Part shown: positions 37,434 to 46,070 of the stretch, piece by piece | How the letters are laid out: each line of letters begins with the position of its first letter | Numbering within the stretch: the stretch's first letter is position 1 | Source: Nocardia sp. CY41 | GTDB taxonomy: Bacteria > Actinomycetota > Actinomycetes > Mycobacteriales > Mycobacteriaceae | Length of the DNA stretch: 64,000 nucleotides | Reading direction: 5' to 3' | Assembly: GCF_009829325.1 (NCBI RefSeq) | Contig: NZ_VUOS01000012.1 | Location: forward strand, 1 to 64,000 | Program-made: the position numbers and the translations under genes | The notes under the pieces: generated by a model | Seen by the model: only the letters and a program-made list of their open reading frames with translations | Told to the model about the DNA's origin: nothing | Database searches by the model: none

Positions 37434-38923
37434 GACAGCCCTTCCGTTTCTGTGGCGGCGACAGGCTCCTGGTCGGGGCGGTGCAGCGGCAGCCAGACGG
37501 TGAACTTGGTGTCGCCCGGCTCGGAGTCCACCCGGATGTCGCCGTTGTGCTTGTTGACCACGATGCGGAACGAGATATCCAGCCCGAGGCCGGTGCCCTC
37601 GCCCATCGGCTTGGTGGTGAAGAACGGTTCGAAGATCCGGTTACGGGCCTCCGGTGCGATGCCCGGCCCGGTGTCGCCGATCTCCACGACCGCGCAATCG
37701 TTCTCGTGCCTGGTGCGGATGGTCAGCGTACCCTCGCCGTTCATCGCGTACACCGCGTTGTCGATCAGGTTGGTCCACACCTGGTTGAGTTCGGCCGCGA
37801 AGCACGGCACCTGCGGCAGCGTCCGGTCGTACTCCTTGACCACGTGCACGCCGTCGCCGATCTTGCGGCTGAGCATCACCAGCGTGCTGTCCAGCAGTTC
37901 GTGGATGTCGACCACCTGGAACGGCGCACGGTCCATCTGCGAGTACTGCTTCGCCGCCCCGACCAGCGACGAGATCCGGGTCGTCGAGTCGGCGATCTCG
38001 TTCATCAGCAGCTCGGTCTCGATGGTGTAGTTCAGCCAGCGGATCGCCCCTTGGAACACCTGCTCCGGCGAGCCCTCCAGGGTGGCGGCCACCCGTTCCA
38101 GCCAGTCGGTGTCGAATCCGGCCTGCACGAAGTTCGGCGCGAGGTTCCAGCCGTCGCCGATTCCGTGCTCCTCGAGCCATTCCCCGAGCAGATCCTCGCG
38201 GTCGGCAGCTTCCAGAGGCGTGAGTTCCGGCGCCTTCGCGACCTGGGCGGCCGCCTCCTCCTGCAGGCGCACCAGCGCGCCCAACGACGACGGATCGAAC
38301 TTGCCTTCCGCCATCATGGCGAGCTTGTGCCGCATGCCGGCGACCCGCTCGCGCAGGCCCGAGGTGGCGCGCACCGCGGCGGCGGCCGGGTTGTTCAGCT
38401 CATGGGTCAGGCCCGCCGACAGCGAACCGAGCGCCAGCAGCCGTTCCCGTTCGCCGATGCGCGCGTTGGTGTTGCGATTGCCGAAGAACACGCCCTCCAG
38501 CAGGTGCACGGCCATCGGGAACCACTCGTGCATCATCCGGGCGAAGACGCCGGCGTCGAGCACGTAGAACCGCGACGGGCGCGTCACCTGCATCGTGCCG
38601 TTGTAGGTCTGCTCGACCTTGTCGCCGATGTAGGACATCCAGGCGCCGGCGTAGGCGCCGCGGTGCTCGGTGCGCACCAGCTCGATCTCCGTGCCGCCGG
38701 ACTGTTTGGTGAGCACCACCTCACCGTCCATCAGCACGTAGAAGCAGGTGGCCGGATCGCCCTCGCGGAAGACCACGCCCGGTTCGATGGTCTCGATCCG
38801 TCCGTCGGCGCACAGCCAGTCCAGCTGCTCGTCGTTCAGCTTCTCGAACAGGAACAGGCTGCGCAGTTCGGCGGGATCGCACACCGACCGGCTGCTGCGG
38901 TCGGCGGTCTGGTTGGAAGTCAT
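37430..38923 (-). CDS. Histidine kinase with N-terminal cyclic-nucleotide-binding domain
   Basis: A 497-aa soluble kinase. A CRP/cNMP-binding domain occupies about 15-145 (GVVFREGDPATCFYVLMDGEVVL). Then comes an H-box with His174 (LSAGLTHELNNPAAAA), a long helical insert (200-290), and a HATPase_c module: N-box NQVWTNLIDNA, G1 DTGPGI, F-box FFTTK, G2 GEGTGLGL. There is no transmembrane segment, so it is cytoplasmic. ATG 38923 is preferred because AGGAGA lies 6 bp upstream, although GTG 38941 overlaps the upstream stop. It probably phosphorylates the receiver domain of the adjacent flavoprotein. Confidence 0.87.
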   Translation of the reverse strand: MTSNQTADRSSRSVCDPAELRSLFLFEKLNDEQLDWLCADGRIETIEPGVVFREGDPATCFYVLMDGEVVLTKQSGGTEIELVRTEHRGAYAGAWMSYIGDKVEQTYNGTMQVTRPSRFYVLDAGVFARMMHEWFPMAVHLLEGVFFGNRNTNARIGERERLLALGSLSAGLTHELNNPAAAAVRATSGLRERVAGMRHKLAMMAEGKFDPSSLGALVRLQEEAAAQVAKAPELTPLEAADREDLLGEWLEEHGIGDGWNLAPNFVQAGFDTDWLERVAATLEGSPEQVFQGAIRWLNYTIETELLMNEIADSTTRISSLVGAAKQYSQMDRAPFQVVDIHELLDSTLVMLSRKIGDGVHVVKEYDRTLPQVPCFAAELNQVWTNLIDNAVYAMNGEGTLTIRTRHENDCAVVEIGDTGPGIAPEARNRIFEPFFTTKPMGEGTGLGLDISFRIVVNKHNGDIRVDSEPGDTKFTVWLPLHRPDQEPVAATETEGLS

Positions 38924-38937
38924 CTGCGGTCTCCTGG

Positions 38938-40605
38938 TCACGCGAGGTAGCGGTGCACGAGCATGACGGCCATGGCGCCCTCACCCACGGCGGAGGCGAC
39001 GCGCTTGGCCGATTCGGCGTGCACGTCGCCCGCCACGAACACGCCAGGGACGCTCGTCTCGAGATGATGCGGTGGCCGGGACAGTTCCCAGCCGGTGGGG
39101 CGCGCCCCGTCGACCATCAGGTCCGGTCCGGCGAGCACGTATCCGGCGCTGTCCCGGGTGACCACGCCGTCGAGCCAATCGGTCTGCGGCGCCGCGCCGA
39201 TGAACAGGAACAGCCGCTCCGCGTCGGCCTTCTCCTCGGCGCCCGTCCGGTTGTCGCGCAGCACGATCTGCCGCAGGTGGTCGTCACCGTCGACGGCGAC
39301 CACCTCGGTGTTGGTGTGCACCTCGATGTTCGGGATCTGCGCGATCTGCTGGATGAGGTAGTGCGACATCGACTGTTCCAGCGAATCCGCCCGGACCACC
39401 AAGTGCACGGTGCGCGCGTTGCGGGACAGGAACACCGCGGCCTGGCCCGCGGAGTTCGCTCCGCCCACGATGTAGACCTCGTGATCGGCGCACTCCGACG
39501 CCTCGGTCATGGCCGAACCGTAGTAGACGCCGCGCCCGGTGAAGTCGTCGACGCCCGGGGCCGGATGGCGGCGATAGTCGACGCCGGTCGCGATGATCAC
39601 GGTGTGCGCGCACAGGCGGCCGCCGTCGGCGAACCGCACGGTGCGCGCGGACCCGTTGACCTCCAGCCCCACCACCTCGCGCGTGGTGATCACCTCGGCG
39701 CCGAACTTCGCTGCCTGCCGCCGGGCTCGGTCGGCCAGCTGCGCGCCCGACAGGCCGTCGGGGAAGCCGAGATAGTTCTCGATGCGCGAACTCTGCCCCG
39801 CCTGTCCGCCGGTGGCCGTCCGCTCGACCAGCACGGTGCGCAGCCCCTCGGACGCGCCGTAGACCGCCGCGCCGAGACCGGCGGGACCGCCGCCGACCAC
39901 GATCAGGTCGTAGAACTCGCCCGCCGGATCGACGGTCAGGCCCACGTTGTGCGCCAGTTCGCTGTCGGAGGGCTGCACGAGCGCCTCGCCCGCGGAGGTG
40001 ATCACCACCGGGCAGCGGTCGGGGTCGGCCCCCGCCGCCTCCAGCAACCGCGCGCCCTCCGGCTCGTCGGCCAGGTACCACCGGTAGGGCAGCTGATTGC
40101 GCGCGAGAAATTCCCGCACCTGCGAGGACCGCGGCGACCAGCGGTTGCCGATCACCTTGGTTTCGGTGACGGGCCGATGTTCGCTGCTGCGCCAGGCGTC
40201 CAGCAACCCGTCCAGCACCGGGTAGAGCTTCTCCTCCGGCGGGTCCCACGGCTTGAGCAGGTAATGGTCCAGGTCGACGACGTTGATCGCGTCGATCGCG
40301 GCGTTGGTGTCGGCGTAGGCGGTCAGCAGCACACGGCGCGCGTAGGGATGCAGGTCCATCGCCTGCTCCAGGAATTCGATGCCGTCCATGCCCGGCATCC
40401 GGTAGTCGGCGATCAAGACCGCGACGGGCTGCCCGCGCAGCTTCATCTCGCGCAGCGCGTCGAGCGCTTGGGCTCCCGATTCCGCGCGCAGAATCCGGTA
40501 GTCGGCTCCGTAACGGCGCCGCAGGTCGCGCACCACCGCCCGGGAGACTCCCGGGTCGTCGTCGACGCTCAGGATGGCCGGTTTCGTAGCAGCGGGTGAA
40601 GTCAC
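38938..40605 (-). CDS. Response regulator fused to TrxB-like FAD oxidoreductase
   Basis: A 555-aa three-part protein. A receiver domain spans 1-140 (VDDDP, phospho-acceptor Asp67 in IADYRMPGMDG, Lys118 in LLKPWD). Then a glutaredoxin-like segment (about 148-225, VIGNRWSPRSSQVREFLARN) lacks Cys. Last is a TrxB-like flavoprotein (232-555: VVGGGPAGLGAA, IVGGANSAGQAA, FVAGDVHAESAKR) lacking the CxxC disulfide (GSAMTEAS in its place). It should bind FAD and NAD(P)H but cannot act as a standard thioredoxin reductase. GTG 40605 follows a CATACT box by 6 nt, suggesting a leaderless start; GTG 40626 is the alternative. Confidence 0.88.
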   Translation of the reverse strand: MTSPAATKPAILSVDDDPGVSRAVVRDLRRRYGADYRILRAESGAQALDALREMKLRGQPVAVLIADYRMPGMDGIEFLEQAMDLHPYARRVLLTAYADTNAAIDAINVVDLDHYLLKPWDPPEEKLYPVLDGLLDAWRSSEHRPVTETKVIGNRWSPRSSQVREFLARNQLPYRWYLADEPEGARLLEAAGADPDRCPVVITSAGEALVQPSDSELAHNVGLTVDPAGEFYDLIVVGGGPAGLGAAVYGASEGLRTVLVERTATGGQAGQSSRIENYLGFPDGLSGAQLADRARRQAAKFGAEVITTREVVGLEVNGSARTVRFADGGRLCAHTVIIATGVDYRRHPAPGVDDFTGRGVYYGSAMTEASECADHEVYIVGGANSAGQAAVFLSRNARTVHLVVRADSLEQSMSHYLIQQIAQIPNIEVHTNTEVVAVDGDDHLRQIVLRDNRTGAEEKADAERLFLFIGAAPQTDWLDGVVTRDSAGYVLAGPDLMVDGARPTGWELSRPPHHLETSVPGVFVAGDVHAESAKRVASAVGEGAMAVMLVHRYLA

Positions 40606-40658
40606 CTGACGAGTATGGAGCCTCACGGGGCCGTCTGTCGTGGGCGTTCGCGCAGGGC

Positions 40659-40856
40659 TCAGAACCGATGATGCAAGACGAGATCCAGCTCACTCGGCGT
40701 GAGCAGACGCTCCAGGCGTTCTTCTTGCGCGGCCGAACGGGCGTACCGCGGGAATACCGACGTGCCCCGCGCTATTCGCCCGTCCGCGGGCTCGATGGCG
40801 GGCAGTAGCGGAACCCGGTCCGCCGGTCGCCGATGTAGCAGGGAGCGCAGTTTCAC
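40659..40856 (-). CDS. Small basic ORF upstream of the RR-flavoprotein
   Basis: A 65-aa ORF starting GTG 40856 with AGGTGA 6 bp upstream. The product (MKLRSLLHRRPADRVP, ending LLTPSELDLVLHHRF) is amphipathic and basic. It lies 53 bp upstream of the flavoprotein gene on the same strand and could be the operon leader gene. Support rests on the ribosome site and codon use only. Confidence 0.4.
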   Translation of the reverse strand: MKLRSLLHRRPADRVPLLPAIEPADGRIARGTSVFPRYARSAAQEERLERLLTPSELDLVLHHRF

Positions 40857-41065
40857 GGCCGATCACCTCACGTTGTACGCCGAAATGTTGGAGGCAGTGT
40901 CTGTGCTTGATCTATCTGTTATTGTCCGCCGATCATTACAGCGGCCGGTGTACGAGTAGCGGAAATGTGACGCAACTGTCTTCCCGTCTAAGATGTGCGC
41001 GACTCGTTCCACCGCGCGGTCGGACGGATGACCGTCGGTCCGTCGCTCGATCTCCGGAGGCAGCG

Positions 41066-41521
41066 TTGCCGAAAAATCTCGAAGCCAGCATCGACATCTC
41101 CGCACCTCCGGAGCGGGTCTGGGCGGTGGTCTCCGATCTGCGGCGGATGCCGGAGTTCAGCCCGCAGTGCGTGCGCATGGTGGCGCTCGGCTCGCTGAAG
41201 GCGGGTACCTGGACGATCAATCTCAATCGCGACGGCAAGAAGTTCTGGCCGACCACCGCCCGTATCGTGCGGTTCGAGCCGAACCAGGCCTTCGCCTTCC
41301 GGGTCAACGAGAACCGGACGGTGTGGAGCTACACCTTGGAGCCCACCGAGTCCGGCACCCGGCTGATCGAGCGGCGGGACGTGCCCAACGGCACCACCTG
41401 GTTCTCCCGCAGGGCGATCGATGCCGCGCTCGGCGGCGAGCAGCCGTTCGAAGAAGCGCTGGTGCGGGGCATGAACGAGACGCTCGGCAACATCAAGACG
41501 GCGGTCGAAGCCGGCGCTTGA
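41066..41521 (+). CDS. SRPBCC (polyketide cyclase/START-like) protein
   Basis: A 151-aa ligand-binding helix-grip protein: NLEASIDISAPPERVWAVVSDLRRMPEFSP at the start, VWSYTLEPTESGTRLIERRD in the sheet, and a C-terminal long helix. The only well-placed ribosome site (CCGGAGG) lies 5 bp before TTG 41066, so I use the rare TTG start; upstream in-frame codons read poorly. Such proteins bind hydrophobic ligands, but no partner is indicated. It is convergent with the KAS III gene. Confidence 0.8.
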   Translation: MPKNLEASIDISAPPERVWAVVSDLRRMPEFSPQCVRMVALGSLKAGTWTINLNRDGKKFWPTTARIVRFEPNQAFAFRVNENRTVWSYTLEPTESGTRLIERRDVPNGTTWFSRRAIDAALGGEQPFEEALVRGMNETLGNIKTAVEAGA

Positions 41522-41620
41522 GCCCGGTACGCGGCACGCGCGCTCGACGCGGTGGTGGCACGGGAAGTCGTGCTCGGCACCGCGGCGAGCGACCGCGAGC
41601 GACGGCGTTCGCCGGTCGGG

Positions 41621-42649
41621 TTACTTCCAGTTCGGCAGGGTCACGACCTGAGCCGCGTAGGACAGGCCCGCGCCGAACGCGATGAGCAATGCCGTGTCGC
41701 CCGGCTTCGACTCACCCTTGCGCAGCAGCGCCTCCATGGCCAGCGGGATCGAGGCGGCCGAGGTATTGCCCGCCTCCTCGATGTCGTTGGCGAGCGCGCA
41801 GTGCTCGGGCAGCTTCAGCACCCGGGCCATGATCTCGATGATCCGGCCGTTGGCCTGGTGCGGGATCATCGCGTCCAGGTCTTCGGGGGACAGGCCGGCG
41901 CGGTCGATGGCGTCGCGGCACACCTTCTCCAGCGAGTGCGCGGCCCACCGGAACACGGCGGTGCCCTCCATGGCCAGGTAGGGCCGCACCGCGTCCAGGC
42001 CCTTCTCATCGATCTCGTGGAAGTACTCCATCCAGTCCTTGTCCTGGCGGATGGCGTGGTGCTGGGTGCCGTCGGAGCCCCAGACGGTGGGTCCGATGCC
42101 CGGCTCGTCGGAGGGGCCGACGATCACCGCGCCCGCGCCGTCGGCGAAGAGGAAGGCGGTGGAGCGGTCGGTCGGGTTGACCGTGTTGGTCAGTTTCTCC
42201 ACGCCGATCACGAGGACATGGTGGGCGGTGCCGGCCCGGATCAGGTCCGACGCCAGCGCGATCGAGTGGCAGAAGCCGGCGCAGCCTGCCGAGACGTCGA
42301 AGGCAGCGGAGCCGTTCATGCCCAGTTCGGTGGCGATGCGCGGCGCGGCGGCCGGCGTCAGCAACAGATGGGTGGACGTAGCAACGATCACGCAATCGAC
42401 TTGGTCGACCGCGATGCCGGACGATTCCAGCGCGCCGCGCGCGGCGGCGACGCTCATGCTCTGAATCGTTTCCGAATCGTCGGCGAACCGCCGGGTCTTG
42501 ATGCCCGACCTGGTCCTGATCCACTCGTCGCTCGAGTTGATCGGACCCGCCACCTCGTCGTTGGTGACCACGCGGGCAGGGCGGTAAACGCCGAGCCCGA
42601 GGATCGCCGTGTGCTCAGCTCCGGTGGTCTGGGCGATTCGAGCAGCCAT
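41621..42649 (-). CDS. Beta-ketoacyl-ACP synthase III (FabH-like)
   Basis: A 342-aa KAS III with the complete Cys-His-Asn triad: Cys123 in DVSAGCAGF, His264 in IPHQANGRI, Asn295 in EEAGNTSAAS. These enzymes condense acyl-CoA with malonyl-ACP to start fatty-acid chains; in mycobacteria FabH links FAS-I products to FAS-II. A dispersed copy away from fab genes could serve mycolate priming or a specialised lipid. It has GGAGACGCAG upstream of the ATG. Confidence 0.9.
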   Translation of the reverse strand: MAARIAQTTGAEHTAILGLGVYRPARVVTNDEVAGPINSSDEWIRTRSGIKTRRFADDSETIQSMSVAAARGALESSGIAVDQVDCVIVATSTHLLLTPAAAPRIATELGMNGSAAFDVSAGCAGFCHSIALASDLIRAGTAHHVLVIGVEKLTNTVNPTDRSTAFLFADGAGAVIVGPSDEPGIGPTVWGSDGTQHHAIRQDKDWMEYFHEIDEKGLDAVRPYLAMEGTAVFRWAAHSLEKVCRDAIDRAGLSPEDLDAMIPHQANGRIIEIMARVLKLPEHCALANDIEEAGNTSAASIPLAMEALLRKGESKPGDTALLIAFGAGLSYAAQVVTLPNWK

Positions 42650-42868
42650 CTGCGTCTCCTATGTACCTGCGGCGGCGCCGCCGGGTTTCCCCGAAGCATC
42701 GAAATCGGTCCCTCATCAGCCACTGCCCATTAGCGGATAGACATGAGGCTTCCTCATATTAGCTTGAAAGTCGCTCATCTGCCGCGCGTATTCCGACAAT
42801 CGGTGGGTATCACGTCCTCGCACGCCACTGCTGTACGAGGCGTGGCCCAACTAGGATGCGAGGACACA

Positions 42869-43141
42869 ATGCTCGGTCTCGGGATTATCGGATGGATCAT
42901 CATCGGCGGTCTTGCCGGATGGATCGCCAGCAAGGTCATGAAGACGGACGCCCAACAGGGCATCCTGCTCAATATCGTCGTCGGCATAGTCGGCGGTCTG
43001 CTCGGTGGGTTCCTGCTGAAGCTGCTCGGCGTCGACGTCGAGGGCGGCGGCCTCTGGTTCAGCTTCTTCACCTGCCTCGGCGGGGCGGTGATCCTGCTGT
43101 TCCTGGTTCGACTGGTCACGGGGGCCCGAGTCAGGTCGTGA
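42869..43141 (+). CDS. GlsB/YeaQ/YmgE family small membrane protein
   Basis: A 90-aa protein with three glycine-rich helices: GWIIIGGLAGWIASKVMK, GILLNIVVGIVGGLLGG and a third at about 60-82. The motif GLAGWIASK is the family hallmark (Transgly_assoc). Members are stress-associated but biochemically uncharacterised. ATG 42869 has CGAGGA 6-7 bp upstream. The 219-bp gap before it is AT-richer and probably holds its promoter. It precedes psd by about 100 bp. Confidence 0.88.
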   Translation: MLGLGIIGWIIIGGLAGWIASKVMKTDAQQGILLNIVVGIVGGLLGGFLLKLLGVDVEGGGLWFSFFTCLGGAVILLFLVRLVTGARVRS

Positions 43142-43244
43142 CCTCGCGTGCCACGGGCTCCTTTCCCGTAAGGTGTGAACGCTTGCGCCGGTCCTATCGT
43201 TGAAGTGGCGCGAACCGTTTGCATCGAGCACGAAAGAGGAGCCT

Positions 43245-43973
43245 GTGGCCCGCCGTCCCACCCCGCCCGGCACGCCTGAACGCACCGGAGTCGGCCACGT
43301 CGTCGACCTGGTCCGCAACGCGATCCCTCCGTTGCATCCCGCCGGGCTCCCGTTCGTCGCCGCACCCTTGGCGGTCGCCGTCGTAGGCGGCAAGCGCAAA
43401 TGGGTGCGGCGCACGGGATTGTTCGCCGCGGCGGCCTGCGCGACCTTCTTCCGCCACCCGCATCGCGTGCCGCCCAACCGGCCAGGCGTCGTCGTCGCCC
43501 CCGCCGACGGCGAGATCGCCTTGGTCGATACCGCCGCTCCTCCCGCCGAACTGGGTCTCGGTGACGCGCCGCTGCCGCGGGTCAGCATCTTCCTGTCCGT
43601 CCTGGACGTCCACGTGCAGCGCACGCCGGTCTCCGGCATCGTGCGCGCGGTGCAGCACCAGCCCGGCCAATTCCGTTCCGCTGACCTGCCGGAGGCGAGT
43701 TCGGTCAACGAGCGCAACAGCATGCTGCTGGAGACCCCGGACGGCAGCCAGGTCGTGGTGGTGCAGATCGCCGGGCTGCTCGCGCGCCGGATCGTCTGCG
43801 ACGCCCAGGTCGGCGACGTGCTGACCATCGCCGACACCTACGGCCTGATCCGCTTCGGCTCGCGGGTCGACACCTATTTCCCGGCGGGCACCGAACTGCT
43901 CGTACAGCCCGGCCAGCGCACCATCGGCGGCGAGACCGTGCTCGCCGTGCTCGGCTCACCCGCTGACGCCTGA
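43245..43973 (+). CDS. psd: Phosphatidylserine decarboxylase proenzyme
   Basis: Makes phosphatidylethanolamine. The 242-aa short (type II) proenzyme carries the conserved APADGEI and [14 protein letters not shown] (catalytic Asp/His). The self-cleavage site is GS in [12 protein letters not shown], where the Ser becomes the pyruvoyl group. GTG 43245 with GAGGAGCCT upstream is preferred to the frame start at 43200. Its stop overlaps the pssA ATG by one base (TGATG), coupling the two phospholipid genes. Confidence 0.95.
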   Translation: MARRPTPPGTPERTGVGHVVDLVRNAIPPLHPAGLPFVAAPLAVAVVGGKRKWVRRTGLFAAAACATFFRHPHRVPPNRPGVVVAPADGEIALVDTAAPPAELGLGDAPLPRVSIFLSVLDVHVQRTPVSGIVRAVQHQPGQFRSADLPEASSVNERNSMLLETPDGSQVVVVQIAGLLARRIVCDAQVGDVLTIADTYGLIRFGSRVDTYFPAGTELLVQPGQRTIGGETVLAVLGSPADA

Positions 43974-44917
43974 TGGAAGCGGCGGCACCCACCCAGCGGC
44001 GCAGGCGGCGCAGTGTCCGGCTGCTGCCCAGCATCGTCACCATCCTGGCGCTGTGCTCGGGACTGTCGGCGGTGAAATTCGGCCTCGACGGCCAACTCGG
44101 CATCGCGCTGGCCATGATCGGCGCTGCGGCCGTGCTGGACACCCTCGACGGCAGACTGGCCAGGATGCTCGACGCCACCACGAAGATGGGCGCCGAACTG
44201 GACTCGCTGTCGGATGCCATCTCTTTCGGCGTCGCCCCGGCGCTGGTCCTGTACGTGACCCTGCTCAGCAGCAACAGCGTGGGCTGGATCGTCGCCCTGC
44301 TGTTCGCGGTCAGCCTCGTGCTGCGGCTGGCGCGGTTCAACACCCTGATGGACGACGACACCCGGCCGGACTGGGCGCGGGAGTACTTCGTGGGAGTGCC
44401 CGCCCCGGCCGCCGCGCTCATCGCGATGGTGCCGGTGGCGTTGTTCGTGCAGTTCGGCGACGGCTGGTGGGTCGGCTTCTACGAGGTGGCGGCGTGGACG
44501 GTGTTCGCGGCCGCGCTGGCAGTCAGCACCATTCCGACGCTGGCGATGAAATCGGTGTCGGTCGCGCCGCAGGCCGCGGCCGGGCTGCTGGTGCTGGTCG
44601 CGCTCGCCGCGGCCGCCCTGGTCACCTATCCGATCGTGCTGCTGCTGGTGCTGGTCGCGCTGTATCTGGGCCACATTCCGTTCGCCTGGCATTCCCAGCG
44701 CTGGGTGGCCGCGCGTCCGGAGACTTGGACACACAAACCGGCCGAGCGGCGTGCGCAGCGACGTGCGGACCGGCGGCTGCCCGCGATCCGGCGCCCGGCC
44801 ATCCGCCGTCCGGCCCTCCCGCGTCCGGCGATTCGTGGCTCCGCACGTCTGCGGCTGCGCCGACCTGGGGCGAAACAACGCCAGAACGGTGGTCGGCCGC
44901 CGAGTGCGGAACTCTAG
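43973..44917 (+). CDS. pssA: CDP-diacylglycerol-serine O-phosphatidyltransferase
   Basis: A 314-aa membrane enzyme making phosphatidylserine for Psd. The CDP-alcohol phosphotransferase motif is complete: DTLDGRLAR, then the distal GAELDSLSD. About eight helices lie at 18-238. The C-terminus is an unusual basic low-complexity tail (245-314) with RRPAI/RRPAL/PRPAI repeats. In M. tuberculosis pssA and psd lie on the opposite strand relative to groEL2 (recalled), so orientation differs here. Confidence 0.94.
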   Translation: MEAAAPTQRRRRRSVRLLPSIVTILALCSGLSAVKFGLDGQLGIALAMIGAAAVLDTLDGRLARMLDATTKMGAELDSLSDAISFGVAPALVLYVTLLSSNSVGWIVALLFAVSLVLRLARFNTLMDDDTRPDWAREYFVGVPAPAAALIAMVPVALFVQFGDGWWVGFYEVAAWTVFAAALAVSTIPTLAMKSVSVAPQAAAGLLVLVALAAAALVTYPIVLLLVLVALYLGHIPFAWHSQRWVAARPETWTHKPAERRAQRRADRRLPAIRRPAIRRPALPRPAIRGSARLRLRRPGAKQRQNGGRPPSAEL

Positions 44918-45062
44918 CGCGTAGCTCTGGCGGCGGCTTCCGGACCGGCGGCTGCCGCGCCCTGTCGTCGGATCGGGTCGTCGGATCGGCGCACCGGCGC
45001 CCCCGCACCCTCCGCTGTGAGCGGTACGGTCATATCCGTCGGGCGGGTGGAGGAAGGTGCGT

Positions 45063-45989
45063 ATGGAGCCGGACGCATTGCGGGAATTCGAGGGGCATCG
45101 ACCGCGGTTGTTCGCGCTCGCCTATCGAATGCTCGGCTCGGCTGGTGAGGCCGAGGACGCGGTGCAGGAGACGTATTTGCGGTGGGACGGGGCCGACCGC
45201 GGCAGTATCCGTTCCGCCGAGGCGTGGTTGACCACGGCGCTGGTGAATATCTGCCGCACCTGGCTGGTTTCGGCGCGGGCCAGGCGGGAGAGCTACGTCG
45301 GACCGTGGCTGCCCGAGCCGGTGCCGACCGCGCGCGGCGAGCTCGGCCCGCTGGAGACCGTCGAAGAGCGCGAACAGGTCTCCCTCGCGCTGCTGACCGC
45401 GCTGGAACGGCTGACCCCGGTCGAGCGCGCGGTCTTCGTGCTGCGCGAGGCATTCGGCTACGCCCACCGCGAGATCGCCGACATGCTCGAGGTCACCGAG
45501 TCGAACTCGCAGCAGATCTTCCGCCGGGCGAGCAGGCACGTGCGAGAAGGCCGTCCCCGCTTCGGCATTCCGCCCGACCATGCCCGCGAACTGATCGAAC
45601 GCTTCCTGAAGGCGGCGCGCGACGGTGACATCGCGGCGCTGGAACGGATGCTCGCCGCCGACGTGACCGCGACGGCCGACGGCGACGGCAAGATCAACGC
45701 CGCGCGGCGGCCGGTACACGGCGCGAAGCAGGTGGCGCGGTACCTGGCGGGCCTGATGCGCTGGGCGGTGCCGGGGATGCGGCTGCTCGTGGAAGAGGTC
45801 AACGGTGCGCCCGCCGCGGTCGCGCGGGTGGACGGAGCGCCGCTGCTCGTGGTGGGGATCGATGTGGCCGACGGCGTGGTAACCGCGCTGCGGCTGATCG
45901 TCAACCCGGACAAGCTGACCTATCTCGCAGCTACGGGTGGGTCGGATGGCGTGGTGAGCGCAGCGGCGGACCGTCGCCGTCCCCTGTGA
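45063..45989 (+). CDS. ECF sigma factor, SigJ/ECF41 type
   Basis: A 308-aa sigma factor: region 2 (FALAYRMLGSAGEAEDAVQETYLRW) at about 18-43, region 4 (AVFVLREAFGYAHREIADMLEVTESNSQQIFRRA) at about 125-160, then a C-terminal SnoaL-like domain (about 180-300) with the DGDGK and NPDKL motifs of ECF41. That C-terminal domain replaces an anti-sigma factor. ATG 45063 lies 5 bp after GGAGGAAGG. The adjacent FAD oxidoreductase is the classic ECF41 partner and likely target. Confidence 0.92.
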   Translation: MEPDALREFEGHRPRLFALAYRMLGSAGEAEDAVQETYLRWDGADRGSIRSAEAWLTTALVNICRTWLVSARARRESYVGPWLPEPVPTARGELGPLETVEEREQVSLALLTALERLTPVERAVFVLREAFGYAHREIADMLEVTESNSQQIFRRASRHVREGRPRFGIPPDHARELIERFLKAARDGDIAALERMLAADVTATADGDGKINAARRPVHGAKQVARYLAGLMRWAVPGMRLLVEEVNGAPAAVARVDGAPLLVVGIDVADGVVTALRLIVNPDKLTYLAATGGSDGVVSAAADRRRPL

Positions 45990-46009
45990 CTCGCTTCACG
46001 GACCAGGTC

Positions 46010-46036
46010 TGTCAGGAATCGGGGGCCTGTCCGGTC
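46010..46036 (+). promoter_or_regulatory. Candidate ECF41-type promoter
   Basis: TGTCAGG (46010-46016) and CGGTC (46032-46036) are separated by 15 bp, 35 bp upstream of the oxidoreductase ATG. The ECF41 consensus as I recall it is TGTCACA with CGTC at about 16 bp, so the -35 fits and the -10 is weak. Confidence 0.4.
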
Positions 46037-46070
46037 TGAAGGGTGATGGCCGATCGAAAGGAGCCACATC

